From assembly GCF_003287935.1 (NCBI RefSeq), contig NZ_CP030287.1, positions 1,612,001 to 1,676,000 of the forward strand: a stretch of DNA of 64,000 bases, read 5' to 3'. Within the stretch, counting starts at the first letter, position 1. Every line of letters starts with the position of its first letter. The notes under the pieces were generated by a model. The model was not told the DNA's origin and searched no databases. It saw nothing but the letters and a program-made list of their open reading frames with translations. Source of the DNA: Streptomyces sp. ICC1 (GTDB lineage Bacteria; Actinomycetota; Actinomycetes; Streptomycetales; Streptomycetaceae). The translations under genes and the position numbers were made by a program. This document shows positions 27,413 to 37,248 of this stretch, one piece after another.

Positions 27413-27500
27413 GTGGATTCCTTCAGTCGTGGACGCCCACTATTTGACGCCCGACGGATGCGACCCCGATGAATGCACGGGGCTGCGAACTACAAGGGTA

Positions 27501-27538
27501 CGGGCGGTACGTCCCCCGTGAGGGGTTCGTACCGCCCG
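27501..27538 (-). other. Intercistronic hairpin between rpsK and rpoA
   Basis: CGGGCGGTACG at 27501-27511 pairs perfectly with CGTACCGCCCG at 27528-27538; the inner 16 nt can pair further (CCCC/GGGG). It may attenuate or stabilise mRNA between rpsK and rpoA. Confidence 0.65.
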
Positions 27539-27580
27539 GACACTCAAAGACGCACAGGTGCGAAGCCTGAGCGCGCCGAA

Positions 27581-27985
27581 TCAGACGCGGCGACGCTTGG
27601 GCGGACGGCAGCCGTTGTGCGGGGTGGGGGTGACGTCCTGGATCGAGCCGACCTCGAGGCCGGTGGCCTGGAGGGAGCGGATCGCGGTCTCACGGCCGGA
27701 GCCGGGACCCTTGACGAAGACGTCGACCTTGCGCATGCCGTGCTCCTGCGCGCGACGGGCGGCCGACTCAGCGGCCATCTGCGCGGCGAAGGGGGTGGAC
27801 TTGCGCGAGCCCTTGAAGCCGACGTGGCCGGCGGAGGCCCAGGAGATCACGTTGCCCGCGGGGTCCGTGATCGAGACGATGGTGTTGTTGAACGTGCTCT
27901 TGATGTGGGCGTGCCCATGAGCGACGTTCTTCTTTTCCTTGCGGCGCACCTTCTTGGCAGCGCCCTGACGACCCTTGGGGGGCAT
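27581..27985 (-). CDS. rpsK: 30S ribosomal protein S11 (uS11)
   Basis: 134 residues. [49 protein letters not shown] is the signature region, and the C-terminus ends [16 protein letters not shown] as in all bacterial S11 proteins. It follows rpsM by 54 bp in the alpha operon. Confidence 0.98.
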   Translation of the reverse strand: MPPKGRQGAAKKVRRKEKKNVAHGHAHIKSTFNNTIVSITDPAGNVISWASAGHVGFKGSRKSTPFAAQMAAESAARRAQEHGMRKVDVFVKGPGSGRETAIRSLQATGLEVGSIQDVTPTPHNGCRPPKRRRV

Positions 27986-28039
27986 CTAAATCTCCTACGG
28001 GAGGTGGTCGGTCCTACAGCGCAAGACCGCTGAACAGGA

Positions 28040-28420
28040 CTACTTCTTGCCCGGCTTCTTCTTACCGGCGATCGCGCGACGCGGACCCTTGCGGGTACGG
28101 GCGTTCGTGCTGGTGCGCTGACCGTGCACGGGCAGGCCACGACGGTGGCGAACACCCTGGTAGCACTGGATCTCGACCTTGCGGCGGATGTCGGCCTGGA
28201 TCTCGCGGCGGAGGTCACCCTCGGTGCGGAGGTTGGCGTCCACGTACTCGCGGATCTTGACCAGGTCCTCTTCGGCCAGGTCACGAACGCGGGTGTCGGG
28301 GTTCACACCGGTGGCCGCAAGGATTTCCTTGGACCGGGTGCGACCGACACCGAAGACGTAGGTAAGTGCGATCTCCACACGCTTTTCGCGCGGGATGTCA
28401 ACACCGGAAACGCGTGCCAT
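28040..28420 (-). CDS. rpsM: 30S ribosomal protein S13 (uS13)
   Basis: 126 residues. [34 protein letters not shown] and the C-terminal [30 protein letters not shown] tail that contacts tRNA and the B1 bridge are clear. About 200 bp of GC-rich spacer with an inverted repeat (CCGGTCCTG/CAGGACTGG at 28531-28550) separates it from rpmJ. Confidence 0.98.
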   Translation of the reverse strand: MARVSGVDIPREKRVEIALTYVFGVGRTRSKEILAATGVNPDTRVRDLAEEDLVKIREYVDANLRTEGDLRREIQADIRRKVEIQCYQGVRHRRGLPVHGQRTSTNARTRKGPRRAIAGKKKPGKK

Positions 28421-28620
28421 TCAATGGCTCCTGTGTGTTCGGGGGTCTTCCGCAGAACCGAACCCCGACCGCCGACCACACCTGTTGGGTGGTGGTACGC
28501 CCGGGTCCCCGGCCCCCGCCGGAGGTGCCGCCGGTCCTGGTCAGGACTGGGCGGGTTCTGCGTATGTACGTTTTCTTACGTCGCGCGAAGAACTGCGTAG
28601 TGCAGGTCGGTCGGCGTGCG

Positions 28621-28734
28621 TCAGCCCTGGCGCTGCTTGTGGCGCAGGTTGTCGCAGATGACCATGACCCGACCGTGACGGCGGATCACCTTGCACTTGT
28701 CGCAGATCTTCTTGACGCTCGGCTTGACCTTCAT
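28621..28734 (-). CDS. rpmJ: 50S ribosomal protein L36 (bL36)
   Basis: 37 residues starting [21 protein letters not shown] and ending NLRHKQRQG, the complete protein. The CDKC pair plus a later Cys and His make the zinc-binding (C+) form, as opposed to the zinc-free paralogue used under zinc starvation. It lies 74 bp after infA. Confidence 0.97.
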   Translation of the reverse strand: MKVKPSVKKICDKCKVIRRHGRVMVICDNLRHKQRQG

Positions 28735-28808
28735 GTTGGTGAGGTTCTCCGGGTCAGTGCCACCACCCGCGCCGGGACAGGACGTCCGGACGGGAGTGAA
28801 GACAAGAT

Positions 28809-29030
28809 CTACTTGTATCGGTAGACGATCCGGCCACGCGTCAGGTCGTACGGAGAGAGCTCCACGACAACCCGGTCATCAGGAAGGATGCGGATGTAGT
28901 GCATGCGCATCTTGCCGCTGATGTGCGCGAGGACCTTGTGACCGTTCTGGAGTTCCACCCGGAACATCGCGTTCGGGAGGGACTCGATCACGGTGCCCTC
29001 GATTTCGATGGCACCTTGCTTCTTGGCCAC
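28809..29030 (-). CDS. infA: Translation initiation factor IF-1
   Basis: 73 residues ([20 protein letters not shown] to the end [13 protein letters not shown]), a single OB-fold that binds the 30S A site. The GTG start at 29030 is fixed by the family N-terminus; the open frame extends farther upstream but encodes nothing conserved. First gene of infA-rpmJ-rpsM-rpsK-rpoA-rplQ. The 203 bp up to map must contain its promoter. Confidence 0.97.
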   Translation of the reverse strand: MAKKQGAIEIEGTVIESLPNAMFRVELQNGHKVLAHISGKMRMHYIRILPDDRVVVELSPYDLTRGRIVYRYK

Positions 29031-29233
29031 GCTTCGCCTTTCGAATCGGCTACCTTGATCAGCTCCCCCGCTTCGCATGAGGACATGCGGGTGCAAAGGA
29101 GCCGACGAGTCAGTCTACGTCAGGGCCCACCGAAAGACGAATCCGGAAAGTGTGCCCTACAGGATAGATCATCAATCCTGCCCATACCGGTCGGCCCAGC
29201 CGGGCCGCCCCGGCCCGTGACCCCCGCCGCGGC

Positions 29234-30085
29234 TCAGCCCAGCGGGTCGGGCGCGGTGGACACGCCGTACTCCGCCAGCTTCGCCTTGCCGCAGTCCGGC
29301 GAGGTCAGCACGATCGGGCCCTCCTCGGTCAGGGCGATGGAGTGCTCCCAGTGGGAGGACCAGGTCCCGTCCGTGGTGATGACCGTCCAGTCGTCCGCCA
29401 GGACCTCCGTCTGGGCCGTGCCCAGGGAGACCATCGGCTCGATCGCCAGGCAGATGCCCGGAACGAGCTTGATGCCCTTGCCCCGCTTGCGCGAGACGTA
29501 GTTCAGCAGGTGCGGGTCCATGTGCATCTCGGTCCCGATGCCGTGGCCGCCGTAGTCCTCGATGATCCCGAACTTGCCGAGGCTGTGCTCACCGGTGGTC
29601 GGGCGCGGCTGGCGCTTGATGTACGTCTCGATCGCCTTCGAGATGTCCACGAGGCGGTTGCCGAGCTTCATGGCGGCGATCCCGGCCCACATGGACTCCT
29701 CGGTCACCCGGGAGAGCTCCACGAGCTCAGGGGCGTGCCCAGTGCCCACGAAGGCGGTGTACGCGGCGTCGCCGTGCCAGCCGTCGACGATGGCGCCGGC
29801 ATCGATCGAGATGATGTCGCCGTCCCCCAGGACCGTCTTGTCGTCGGGGATGCCGTGGACGACGACCTCGTTGACCGAGGTGCAGATGGTCGCGGGGAAG
29901 CCGCCGTAGCCGAGGAAGTTCGACTTGGCGCCGGCGTCCGCGATGACCTTGCGGGCGACCATGTCCAGATCGCGCGTCGTGGCGCCCGGTACGGCCGCCT
30001 CACGGGTCGCCGCGTGGATCGCCGCGACGACCAGCCCCGCCTCGCGCATCTTCACGATCTGCTCGGGGGTCTTGATCTGGACCAT
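29234..30085 (-). CDS. map: Methionine aminopeptidase type I
   Basis: 283 residues; removes initiator Met. Metal ligands are visible as Asp in SIDAGAIVDGWHGDAAYTAFVG (two Asp), His in YGGHGIGTEMHMDP, and Glu in ICLAIEPMVSLG and DGTWSSHWEHSIALTEEG. ATG 30085 (MVQIKTPEQIVKMREAG) with GGAAGG upstream is the start. It follows adk in the secY-adk-map block. The usual PxxP SH3-binding N-extension of some actinobacterial paralogues is absent. Confidence 0.96.
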   Translation of the reverse strand: MVQIKTPEQIVKMREAGLVVAAIHAATREAAVPGATTRDLDMVARKVIADAGAKSNFLGYGGFPATICTSVNEVVVHGIPDDKTVLGDGDIISIDAGAIVDGWHGDAAYTAFVGTGHAPELVELSRVTEESMWAGIAAMKLGNRLVDISKAIETYIKRQPRPTTGEHSLGKFGIIEDYGGHGIGTEMHMDPHLLNYVSRKRGKGIKLVPGICLAIEPMVSLGTAQTEVLADDWTVITTDGTWSSHWEHSIALTEEGPIVLTSPDCGKAKLAEYGVSTAPDPLG

Positions 30086-30178
30086 GGGGATTGCCTTCCA
30101 CCTTCGGTTCGGGGTCGCATCAACAGTACGGCCGCGGCGTCCTGGGGACACCGCGGCCGTGGCTGCACTACGGGGGAG

Positions 30179-30826
30179 CTACTTCTTCAGCGCGTCCATC
30201 GCGCGCTGCGTGACGTCCTTGACCTCACCCAGCGCCGGGATCGTCGATACGAGGCCCTGGGCCTTGTAGTAGTCGATGATCGGCTCGGTCTGCGTGTGGT
30301 AGACGTCCAGGCGGTTGCGGACCGCGTCCTCGGACTGGTCCTCGCGCACGTACAGCTCGCCGCCGCAGATGTCGCAGACACCCTCGACCTTCGGCGGCTG
30401 GTACGCGACGTGGAAGACGTGCCCGCCGTCGTTTCGGCAGGTGCGCCGGCCGGCGAGACGCTTGACGACCTCGTCCTCCTCGACCTCCAGGTCGAGGACG
30501 GCGTCGAGGTTCATGCCCTCGGCCTTCAGCATCACGTCGAGGGCTTCCGCCTGGGAGACGTTGCGCGGGAACCCGTCGAGCAGGAAACCGCCGGCGGCGT
30601 CCTCCTGCTCCATGCGGTCCTTGGCCATGCCGATGGTGATCTCGTCCGGGACGAGGTCACCCGCGTCCATGAACGCCTTCGCGCGACGGCCCAGCTCGGT
30701 TCCCTGGCTGATGTTGGCCCGGAACAGGTCGCCCGTGGAGATGTGCGGGATCGACAAGGTCTTGGCAAGGACAGTCGCCTGCGTTCCCTTGCCCGCACCG
30801 GGCGGGCCGACGAGGACGATTCGCAT
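30179..30826 (-). CDS. adk: Adenylate kinase
   Basis: 215 residues. MRIVLVGPPGAGKGTQA is the P-loop (7-15), GDLFRANI the AMP site, and GFLLDGFPRNVSQAEAL the central motif. The LID domain is the long form with RRTCRNDGGHVFHVAYQPPKVEGVCDICGGEL. It has Cys-X2-Asp and Cys-X2-Cys pairs, probably a zinc site with one Cys replaced by Asp. It overlaps the secY stop by 1 bp (TGATG), indicating coupling. Confidence 0.97.
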   Translation of the reverse strand: MRIVLVGPPGAGKGTQATVLAKTLSIPHISTGDLFRANISQGTELGRRAKAFMDAGDLVPDEITIGMAKDRMEQEDAAGGFLLDGFPRNVSQAEALDVMLKAEGMNLDAVLDLEVEEDEVVKRLAGRRTCRNDGGHVFHVAYQPPKVEGVCDICGGELYVREDQSEDAVRNRLDVYHTQTEPIIDYYKAQGLVSTIPALGEVKDVTQRAMDALKK

Positions 30827-32139
30827 CAGCGGAGGAACCCTTCGTAATTACGCTGCTGGAGCTGGCTCTCGATCTGCTTCACGGTTTCCAGACCCACACC
30901 CACGATGATCAGGATGCTCGTCCCGCCGAACGGGAAGTTCTGGTTCGCCCCGAAGCCCGCCAACGCCATCGTCGGCACAAGAGCGATGAGACCCAGGTAC
31001 AGCGACCCCGGCCAGGTGATCCGGTTGAGTACGTAGCTGAGGTACTCGGCGGTGGGCCGACCGGCGCGGATGCCCGGGATGAACCCACCATACTTCTTCA
31101 TGTTGTCCGCAACTTCCTCGGGGTTGAACGAGATCGCCACGTAGAAGAACGCGAAGAAAACGATCAGGAGGAAGTAGACGGCGATGTAGTACGGGTGGTC
31201 GCCCTTGACGAAGTGCTTCTGGATCCACGTGGCCCAGCCGGCGGTGGAACCGCTGAACTGCACGACCAGTGCCGGGATGTACAGCAGCGACGAGGCGAAG
31301 ATGACGGGGATGATGCCCGCCTGGTTCACCTTGAGCGGGATGTAGGTCGAGGTACCGCCGTACGCACGGCGGCCGATCATGCGCTTCGCGTACTGGACCG
31401 GGATCCGGCGCTGCGCCTGTTCGACGAAGACCACCAAGCCCACCATCGCGAGACCGACCAGCATGACCACGCCGAACTCGACCCAGCCGTCCGCGATCTT
31501 GCCCTGGAGCTTGATCTGCCAGAGGGCTCCGACGAAGCCCGCGGCGATCGAGATGAACATCAGGATCGACATGCCGTTGCCGATGCCACGGTCGGTGATG
31601 AGCTCACCGAGCCACATGACCAGGCAGGTGCCCGCGGTCATGGTGATGACCATGGTGACGGTGGTGAAGATCGACCGGTCCGGAACGATCTGGTCCTTGA
31701 CCGCGCAGCCCTGGAACAGGGCGCCGCTGCGGGCAGTGGCCACGAGGCCGGTGCCCTGCAGGATCGCGAGCGCGACCGTCAAATAGCGCGTGTACTGAGT
31801 GATCTTCGACGTGCCGGACTGACCCTCTTTTTTGAGGGTCTCCAGCTTCGGGATGACCACGGTCAGCAGCTGCAGAATGATGCTCGCAGTGATGTAGGGC
31901 ATGATGCCGAGCGCGAAGATCGTGATCTGCAGCAGCGCACCGCCGCTGAACATGTTGACGAGACCGAAGAGGCTGTTGCTGCTGCCCATCGAGTCGACAC
32001 AGATCTGAACGTTCTTGTAGCTCACGCCGGGTACCGGTACATGGGACCCGAGCCGATACAGCACGATGATGCCGAGCGTGAAGAGCAGCTTCTTGCGCAG
32101 GTCGGGCGTCTTGAACGCCCGGGCGAACGCGGTGAGCAC
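30826..32139 (-). CDS. secY: Preprotein translocase subunit SecY
   Basis: 437 residues with ten membrane helices. MLTAFARAFKTPDLRKKLLFTLGIIVLYRLGSHVPVPG is the N-terminus. The plug/TM2 region is LFGLVNMFSGGALLQITIFALGIMPYITASIILQLL. The large cytoplasmic loop is YAKRMIGRRAYGGTSTYIPLKVNQAGIIPVIFASSLL. It is the pore of the Sec translocon. It is separated from rplO by 186 bp containing a strong hairpin, so it may have its own promoter, and is coupled to adk. Confidence 0.98.
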   Translation of the reverse strand: MLTAFARAFKTPDLRKKLLFTLGIIVLYRLGSHVPVPGVSYKNVQICVDSMGSSNSLFGLVNMFSGGALLQITIFALGIMPYITASIILQLLTVVIPKLETLKKEGQSGTSKITQYTRYLTVALAILQGTGLVATARSGALFQGCAVKDQIVPDRSIFTTVTMVITMTAGTCLVMWLGELITDRGIGNGMSILMFISIAAGFVGALWQIKLQGKIADGWVEFGVVMLVGLAMVGLVVFVEQAQRRIPVQYAKRMIGRRAYGGTSTYIPLKVNQAGIIPVIFASSLLYIPALVVQFSGSTAGWATWIQKHFVKGDHPYYIAVYFLLIVFFAFFYVAISFNPEEVADNMKKYGGFIPGIRAGRPTAEYLSYVLNRITWPGSLYLGLIALVPTMALAGFGANQNFPFGGTSILIIVGVGLETVKQIESQLQQRNYEGFLR

Positions 32140-32260
32140 GGTGCCTCCTGCGACCCCCGCGCTACTGCGTCAGAGGTGACGGTCTGAGGGATCGACGAAT
32201 GTGTACAAGCAAAGGTGCAGGCCACCTTACCGGCGTCTGCACCTTCCGTGGAACGACCAA

Positions 32261-32292
32261 CCGGGGATGCCCCATATGTGAGGCATCCCCGG
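32261..32292 (-). terminator. Hairpin between rplO and secY (attenuator or partial terminator)
   Basis: CCGGGGATGCC at 32261-32271 and GGCATCCCCGG at 32282-32292 form a perfect 11-bp stem with a 10-nt loop, 34 bp beyond the rplO stop. No U-run follows on the minus strand, so read-through or processing is likely. Confidence 0.6.
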
Positions 32293-32325
32293 TCGGGTTT
32301 CTAGCTATTTGTCACTGAGTTCGTC

Positions 32326-32781
32326 TTAGACGAGCTCGGTCACGGTGCCACCAGCGGCGGCAATCTTCTCCTTGGCGGAGCCGGAGACGGCGTCAACCGA
32401 AACCTGCAGCGCCACGGAGATCTCGCCCTGGCCCAGGACCTTGACGAGGCTGTTCTTGCGAACCGCGCCCTTGGCGACCAGGTCGGCCACCGTGACTTCT
32501 CCACCCTCGGGGTAGAGAGCGCCGAGCTTGTCCAGGTTCACGACCTGGAACTCGGTGCGGAACGGGTTCTTGAAGCCCTTGAGCTTCGGCAGGCGCATGT
32601 GGAGGGGCATCTGCCCACCCTCGAAGCGCACCGGGATCTGGTAGCGGGCCTTCTGGCCCTTCGTACCACGACCAGCCGTCTTACCCTTCGACGCCTCACC
32701 ACGACCGACACGGGTCTTCGCGGTCTTGGCGCCGGGGGCGGGACGGAGGTTGTGGGCCTTCAGCGGGCTGCTCTCAGCCAT
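32326..32781 (-). CDS. rplO: 50S ribosomal protein L15 (uL15)
   Basis: 151 residues. [40 protein letters not shown] and [22 protein letters not shown] are the L15 signatures. Start ATG 32781 overlaps closely with the rpmD stop (1 bp gap). Last ribosomal gene of the spc operon before secY. Confidence 0.97.
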   Translation of the reverse strand: MAESSPLKAHNLRPAPGAKTAKTRVGRGEASKGKTAGRGTKGQKARYQIPVRFEGGQMPLHMRLPKLKGFKNPFRTEFQVVNLDKLGALYPEGGEVTVADLVAKGAVRKNSLVKVLGQGEISVALQVSVDAVSGSAKEKIAAAGGTVTELV

Positions 32782-32782
32782 G

Positions 32783-32965
32783 TTAGTCAACCTCCTCAAC
32801 CGTCACGAGGTGGCGGACGGTGTGAACCATTCCGCGGAACTCGGGGCGGTCCTCCTTGACGACGACGTCGTTCAGGCGCTTGAGCCCGAGCGAACGCAGC
32901 GTGTCGCGGTGGTTCTGCTTGCTGCCGATGTACGACTTGATCTGCGTGACCTTGAGGCGAGCCAT
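32783..32965 (-). CDS. rpmD: 50S ribosomal protein L30 (uL30)
   Basis: 60 residues: [39 protein letters not shown], the complete short bacterial L30. Its ATG overlaps the rpsE stop (TAATG, 1 bp). Confidence 0.97.
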   Translation of the reverse strand: MARLKVTQIKSYIGSKQNHRDTLRSLGLKRLNDVVVKEDRPEFRGMVHTVRHLVTVEEVD

Positions 32966-33567
32966 TACGCACCCGCCCCAGCACGTGCACGGAGCAGAGC
33001 CGCGGGGGCGACGTCCTCGAGGGGCAGACCACGGCGAGCCGCGATCTCCTCGGGACGCTGCAGGCCCTTGAGGGCCGCCACGGTCGCGTGCACGATGTTG
33101 ATCGCGTTCGAAGAACCGAGGGACTTCGACAGGATGTCGTGAACGCCGGCGCACTCCAGAACGGCGCGCACCGGGCCACCGGCGATAACGCCGGTACCGG
33201 GGGCGGCCGGCTTCAGCAGCACGACGCCCGCGGCACGCTCGCCCGTGATCGGGTGAGGGATGGTGCCCTGGATGCGCGGAACCTTGAAGAAGGACTTCTT
33301 GGCTTCCTCGACACCCTTGGCGATGGCCGCGGGAACTTCCTTGGCCTTGCCGTAACCGACACCTACAGTGCCGTCACCGTCGCCCACCACGACCAGCGCG
33401 GTGAAGCTGAAGCGGCGACCACCCTTGACAACCTTGGCGACGCGGTTGATCGCGACAACGCGCTCAACGTAAGCGGTCTTCTCGGCGGCAGGGCCACCGT
33501 CGCGACCCTTCCGGTCCCGCCGCTCGCCGCCACCGGCACCGCTTCCGCGGCGCTGGGGTCCAGCCAT
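32965..33567 (-). CDS. rpsE: 30S ribosomal protein S5 (uS5)
   Basis: 200 residues. The double-stranded-RNA-binding core begins [48 protein letters not shown]. The C-terminal half [41 protein letters not shown] is equally typical. It has a Gly/Arg-rich N-terminal extension of about 30 residues ([18 protein letters not shown]), usual in actinomycetes. Confidence 0.98.
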   Translation of the reverse strand: MAGPQRRGSGAGGGERRDRKGRDGGPAAEKTAYVERVVAINRVAKVVKGGRRFSFTALVVVGDGDGTVGVGYGKAKEVPAAIAKGVEEAKKSFFKVPRIQGTIPHPITGERAAGVVLLKPAAPGTGVIAGGPVRAVLECAGVHDILSKSLGSSNAINIVHATVAALKGLQRPEEIAARRGLPLEDVAPAALLRARAGAGA

Positions 33568-33613
33568 TGGATTACCTCTCTCTGTTACGTCCGTGAGTCC
33601 CGGAAAACGGGGC

Positions 33614-33997
33614 TTAGAACTTCAGCCCGGCTTCGCGGGCGGCGTCAGCCAGAGCGGCAATGCGCCCGGCGTATCGGTTGCCACCGCGGTCGAACACGAC
33701 GGTCTCGACACCCGCGGCCTTGGCGCGCTCGGCGACGAGTGCGCCGACGGCCTGGGCCTGGGCGCTCTTGTCGCCTTCACCACCGCGGATCGAGGTGTCC
33801 AGGGTCGACGCGGACGCCAGGGTGTGACCCTGGAGGTCGTCGATGACCTGAGCAACGATGTTGCGGTTGGAACGCGTCACGACGAGGCGCGGACGCTCCG
33901 CCGTACCCGAGACGTTCTTGCGGATGCGGATGTGGCGGCGGGCCTTGGCGGCACGCTTGTACGCGTCGCCCTTGGCGATCTTTACACCGTATGCCAT
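33614..33997 (-). CDS. rplR: 50S ribosomal protein L18 (uL18)
   Basis: 127 residues. [50 protein letters not shown] and the C-terminal [28 protein letters not shown] identify it. It binds 5S rRNA. Two base pairs separate it from rplF. Confidence 0.98.
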   Translation of the reverse strand: MAYGVKIAKGDAYKRAAKARRHIRIRKNVSGTAERPRLVVTRSNRNIVAQVIDDLQGHTLASASTLDTSIRGGEGDKSAQAQAVGALVAERAKAAGVETVVFDRGGNRYAGRIAALADAAREAGLKF

Positions 33998-33999
33998 GG

Positions 34000-34539
34000 C
34001 TACTTACCAGCCTTTCCGACCTTGCGGCGGATGACTTCGCCGGCGTACTTGACACCCTTGGCCTTGTACGGGTCGGGCTTCCGCAGCTTGCGGATGTTGG
34101 CGGCGACCTCGCCGACCTTCTGCTTGTCGATGCCCTCGACCGAGAACTTGGTGGGCGACTCGACCTTGAAGGAGATGCCCTCAGGCGCCTCGATCAGGAT
34201 CGGGTGGCTGTAACCAAGCTGGAACTCCAGGTTGGAGCCCTTCGCGGCGACGCGGTAACCGACACCGCTGATCTCGAGAGCCTTGACGTAACCCGTGGTC
34301 ACGCCGGTGATCATGTTCGCCACCAGCGTGCGGGACAGGCCGTGCAGGGCCTTGTTCTGACGCTCGTCGTTGGGGCGGATGACGTTCAGGACGCCGTCCT
34401 CACCCTTGACGATCTCGATCGGCGCCTTGACGGTGAGCGCGAGGGAACCCTTGGGGCCCTTCACAGCCACAGCCTGGCCGTCGATGGTGACGTCCACACC
34501 GGCGGGAACCTGGATGGGGAGCTTGCCGATTCGCGACAT
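34000..34539 (-). CDS. rplF: 50S ribosomal protein L6 (uL6)
   Basis: 179 residues. [37 protein letters not shown] opens the first of two related domains; the second ends with the universal [31 protein letters not shown]. Located 20 bp after rpsH. Confidence 0.98.
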   Translation of the reverse strand: MSRIGKLPIQVPAGVDVTIDGQAVAVKGPKGSLALTVKAPIEIVKGEDGVLNVIRPNDERQNKALHGLSRTLVANMITGVTTGYVKALEISGVGYRVAAKGSNLEFQLGYSHPILIEAPEGISFKVESPTKFSVEGIDKQKVGEVAANIRKLRKPDPYKAKGVKYAGEVIRRKVGKAGK

Positions 34540-34559
34540 TGCTTTTCCTCCGTTCCCGA

Positions 34560-34958
34560 CTACCAGACGTAGGCGAGGACTTCCCCACCTACGCCCTTCT
34601 TGCCTGCCTGCTGGCCGGTGAGCAGACCGTGGGACGTGGAGATGATCGCCACGCCCAGGCCGCCGAGCACCTTCGGCAGGTTGGTGGACTTTGCGTACAC
34701 GCGCAGACCGGGCTTCGAGATCCGCTTGATGCCCGCAATGGAGCGCTCGCGGTTCGGCCCGAACTTCAGCTCGAGGACGAGGTTCTTGCCGACCTCGGCA
34801 TCCTCGACCTTCCAGCCGGTGATGAAACCCTCCTGCTTGAGGATCTCTGCGATGTGCGACTTGATCTTGCTGTGCGGCATCACGACGGTGTCGTGGTACG
34901 CCGAGTTAGCGTTACGCAGACGCGTGAGCATGTCTGCGATCGGGTCAGTCATGGTCAT
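34560..34958 (-). CDS. rpsH: 30S ribosomal protein S8 (uS8)
   Basis: 132 residues starting [23 protein letters not shown] and ending [27 protein letters not shown], the complete S8. ATG 34958 gives the length usual for Streptomyces; ATG 34952 would shorten it by two residues. A longer open frame to 35093 is not conserved. Confidence 0.97.
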   Translation of the reverse strand: MTMTDPIADMLTRLRNANSAYHDTVVMPHSKIKSHIAEILKQEGFITGWKVEDAEVGKNLVLELKFGPNRERSIAGIKRISKPGLRVYAKSTNLPKVLGGLGVAIISTSHGLLTGQQAGKKGVGGEVLAYVW

Positions 34959-35181
34959 GAAGTGGCCTTCGGCCTCTCTCGCCGGGGTTTCCTGTATGCG
35001 CCATCCCTCTCCCCACTCAGTGGCGGGACGGGTGCGGTGCGGGGACCTACGGCGTAGTAAGTCGTTATGGGCGGCAGACGCCCAACCACACAAGCCTAAG
35101 GCATGCGCGGCCGGGCACCTGCCGTCCAGATGCTTACCGAGAGTGCCTGGAAGTTCCCAAGTCCTTGCGGACGAGAGGGAA

Positions 35182-35367
35182 TTACCAGGAGCTCTTGGTC
35201 ACGCCCGGCAGCTCGCCACGGTGAGCCATCTCACGAAGGCAGACGCGGCACAGGCCGAACTTGCGGTACACGGAGTGGGGGCGACCGCAGCGCTGGCAGC
35301 GGGTGTACGCACGCACACCGAACTTGGGCTTGCGGGCAGCCTTCGCGATGAGAGCCTTCTTCGCCAT
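35182..35367 (-). CDS. rpsZ: 30S ribosomal protein S14 type Z (uS14)
   Basis: 61 residues: the short zinc-binding form, with Cys pairs in [36 protein letters not shown]. Streptomyces also carry a longer, zinc-free S14 paralogue elsewhere for zinc limitation. A 223-bp gap to rpsH follows it, with no gene. Confidence 0.98.
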   Translation of the reverse strand: MAKKALIAKAARKPKFGVRAYTRCQRCGRPHSVYRKFGLCRVCLREMAHRGELPGVTKSSW

Positions 35368-35372
35368 CTCGC

Positions 35373-35924
35373 TTACGCCTCCTTGAAGGGGAAGCCGAGG
35401 TGACGAAGGAGGGCGCGGCCCTCGTCGTCGTTGGTCGCCGTGGTAACCACGGTGATGTCCATACCCCGGGTACGGTCGATCTTGTCCTGGTCGATCTCGT
35501 GGAACATGACCTGCTCCGTGAGACCGAAGGTGTAGTTGCCACGGCCGTCGAACTGCTTCGGCGACAGACCACGGAAGTCACGGATACGCGGCAGCGCGAG
35601 CGACAGCGTACGGTCCAGGAACTCCCACATGCGGTCACCACGGAGGGTGACGTGGCAGCCGATCGGCTGACCCTCGCGCAGCTTGAACTGCGCGATGGAC
35701 TTGCGGGCCTTCGTGACGGCCGGCTTCTGACCGGTGATCGTCGTCAGGTCCTTGATGGCGCCGTCGATCAGCTTGGAGTCGCGGGCGGCGTCGCCCACAC
35801 CCATGTTGACCACGATCTTCACGAGGCCGGGAATCTGCATGACGTTCTCGTAGGAGAACTCTTCACGCAGCTTGCCCGCGATGTCCTCGCGGTACTTCGT
35901 CTTGAGACGCGGAGTGGTAGCCAT
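35373..35924 (-). CDS. rplE: 50S ribosomal protein L5 (uL5)
   Basis: 183 residues. [77 protein letters not shown] and the C-terminal [20 protein letters not shown] are diagnostic. 5S rRNA binder. Its start overlaps the rplX stop by 1 bp. Confidence 0.98.
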   Translation of the reverse strand: MATTPRLKTKYREDIAGKLREEFSYENVMQIPGLVKIVVNMGVGDAARDSKLIDGAIKDLTTITGQKPAVTKARKSIAQFKLREGQPIGCHVTLRGDRMWEFLDRTLSLALPRIRDFRGLSPKQFDGRGNYTFGLTEQVMFHEIDQDKIDRTRGMDITVVTTATNDDEGRALLRHLGFPFKEA

Positions 35925-36247
35925 CAGATGTCCTCACCCGTCCGCTTGGCAACGCGGATCTTGTTGCCCTCGTCATCGAAGCGGAAACCGACGCGGGTAA
36001 CGACCTTCTGGCCGTCCTTCTCCACAACCAGCTGAACGTTGCTGACGTGGATCGGCGCCTCGACGATCACGATGCCGCCGGTCTGCGAGCCACCAGCGGT
36101 CTGACCGGCCTTGGTGTGCTTCTTGACCCGGTTGACACCCTCGACGAGGACACGGTTCTCAGTAGGGATGGCCAGAATGACCTTGCCCTGCTTGCCCTTG
36201 TCCTTACCGGTGATGACCTGAACCAGGTCGCCCTTCTTGATCTTCAT
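35924..36247 (-). CDS. rplX: 50S ribosomal protein L24 (uL24)
   Basis: 107 residues. [46 protein letters not shown] is the KOW domain. It lies 2 bp after rplN. Confidence 0.98.
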   Translation of the reverse strand: MKIKKGDLVQVITGKDKGKQGKVILAIPTENRVLVEGVNRVKKHTKAGQTAGGSQTGGIVIVEAPIHVSNVQLVVEKDGQKVVTRVGFRFDDEGNKIRVAKRTGEDI

Positions 36248-36249
36248 GC

Positions 36250-36618
36250 TTACAGCACCTCCGGCGCGAGCGAGATGATCTTCATGAACTTCTTCTCGCG
36301 CAGCTCACGGCCCACCGGGCCGAAGATACGGGTGCCACGAGGGTCGCCGTCGTTCTTCAGAATGACGGCGGCGTTCTCGTCGAAGCGGATGTACGAGCCG
36401 TCCTGGCGGCGGCGTTCCTTCACGGTGCGAACGATGACCGCCTTGACGACGTCACCCTTCTTCACGTTGCCACCGGGGATCGCGTCCTTGACGGTGGCAA
36501 CGATGACGTCACCGATGCCCGCGTAGCGGCGACCCGAGCCACCGAGAACACGGATGCAAAGGATCTCCTTGGCACCAGTGTTGTCGGCGACACGCAGTCG
36601 CGACTCCTGCTGGATCAC
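36250..36618 (-). CDS. rplN: 50S ribosomal protein L14 (uL14)
   Basis: 122 residues. [46 protein letters not shown] and [29 protein letters not shown] span the whole protein. The start codon is GTG. First gene of the spc block; a strong hairpin precedes it. Confidence 0.98.
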   Translation of the reverse strand: MIQQESRLRVADNTGAKEILCIRVLGGSGRRYAGIGDVIVATVKDAIPGGNVKKGDVVKAVIVRTVKERRRQDGSYIRFDENAAVILKNDGDPRGTRIFGPVGRELREKKFMKIISLAPEVL

Positions 36619-36702
36619 GTCTATCTCCTGTTTGTCTGCCGGTTCCCGGCGGGGGCATCACTCCGAAGAGCTACCGCCCCCACCGAGCCTGGCGGAACGA
36701 AC

Positions 36703-36738
36703 CTGAGGGGCCCCCGGGCATGCTGCCCGGGGCCTCAG
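36703..36738 (-). terminator. Hairpin at the S10/spc operon boundary
   Basis: CTGAGG-GGC-CCCCGGGCA (36703-36720) faces TGCCCGGGG-CCTCAG (36724-36738), giving a 15-bp stem with a 3-nt bulge and a 3-nt loop. It sits 5 bp beyond the rpsQ stop in a 124-bp gap, exactly where the S10 operon would end. On the minus strand it is followed by TTCGTTCC. Confidence 0.65.
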
Positions 36739-36742
36739 ATAA

Positions 36743-37024
36743 TTACTTGGCCTTCTCGAGGATCTCGACGATGCGCCAGCGCTTGCTCGCCGACAGCGGA
36801 CGCGTCTCCATGATGATGACGCGGTCGCCGACGCCGGCAGCGTTCTGCTCGTCGTGCGCCTTGAGCTTGTTCGTACGGCGGATGACCTTGCCGTACAGCG
36901 CGTGCTTCACGCGGTCCTCGACAGCGACGACGACGGTCTTGTCCATCTTGTCGCTGACGACGAGACCCTCACGGGTCTTGCGGAAGCCGCGGTCAGTCGT
37001 CTCAGTCACGTTCTTCTCGCTCAT
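36743..37024 (-). CDS. rpsQ: 30S ribosomal protein S17 (uS17)
   Basis: 93 residues. [47 protein letters not shown] and [24 protein letters not shown] are the S17 core. Start overlaps the rpmC stop by 1 bp. Last gene of the S10 block. Confidence 0.98.
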   Translation of the reverse strand: MSEKNVTETTDRGFRKTREGLVVSDKMDKTVVVAVEDRVKHALYGKVIRRTNKLKAHDEQNAAGVGDRVIIMETRPLSASKRWRIVEILEKAK

Positions 37025-37248
37025 CAGGCGCTCTCCACCGTCTCGATACCGAGCTCACGCTCGTGCATCAGGGTGTAGATGCGAGCGATGTCCTTACGGA
37101 CGGACTTGAGCCGGCCGTTGTTCTCCAGCTGACCCGTGGCCGCCTGGAAGCGCATCTTGAACAGCTCTTCCTTGGCCTCGCGCAGCTTGCCAACGAGCTC
37201 CTCGTTACCGAGCTCACGCAGCTCGGACGCCTTGGTTCCCGTCGCCAT
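37024..37248 (-). CDS. rpmC: 50S ribosomal protein L29 (uL29)
   Basis: 74 residues. [54 protein letters not shown] is the two-helix L29. ATG 37248 overlaps the rplP stop (TGATG). It helps form the polypeptide exit and SRP/trigger factor docking site. Confidence 0.97.
   Translation of the reverse strand: MATGTKASELRELGNEELVGKLREAKEELFKMRFQAATGQLENNGRLKSVRKDIARIYTLMHERELGIETVESA

Noticed and set aside
27413..27580. Expected rpsD (S4) between rpsK and rpoA
   Set aside because: Not present; only a hairpin spacer. This is normal for Streptomyces, where rpsD is elsewhere.
34540..35181. Possible missing or extra gene between rpsZ and rpsH
   Set aside because: The 223-bp gap has no open frame with a ribosome site or family motif; it appears to be plain spacer.
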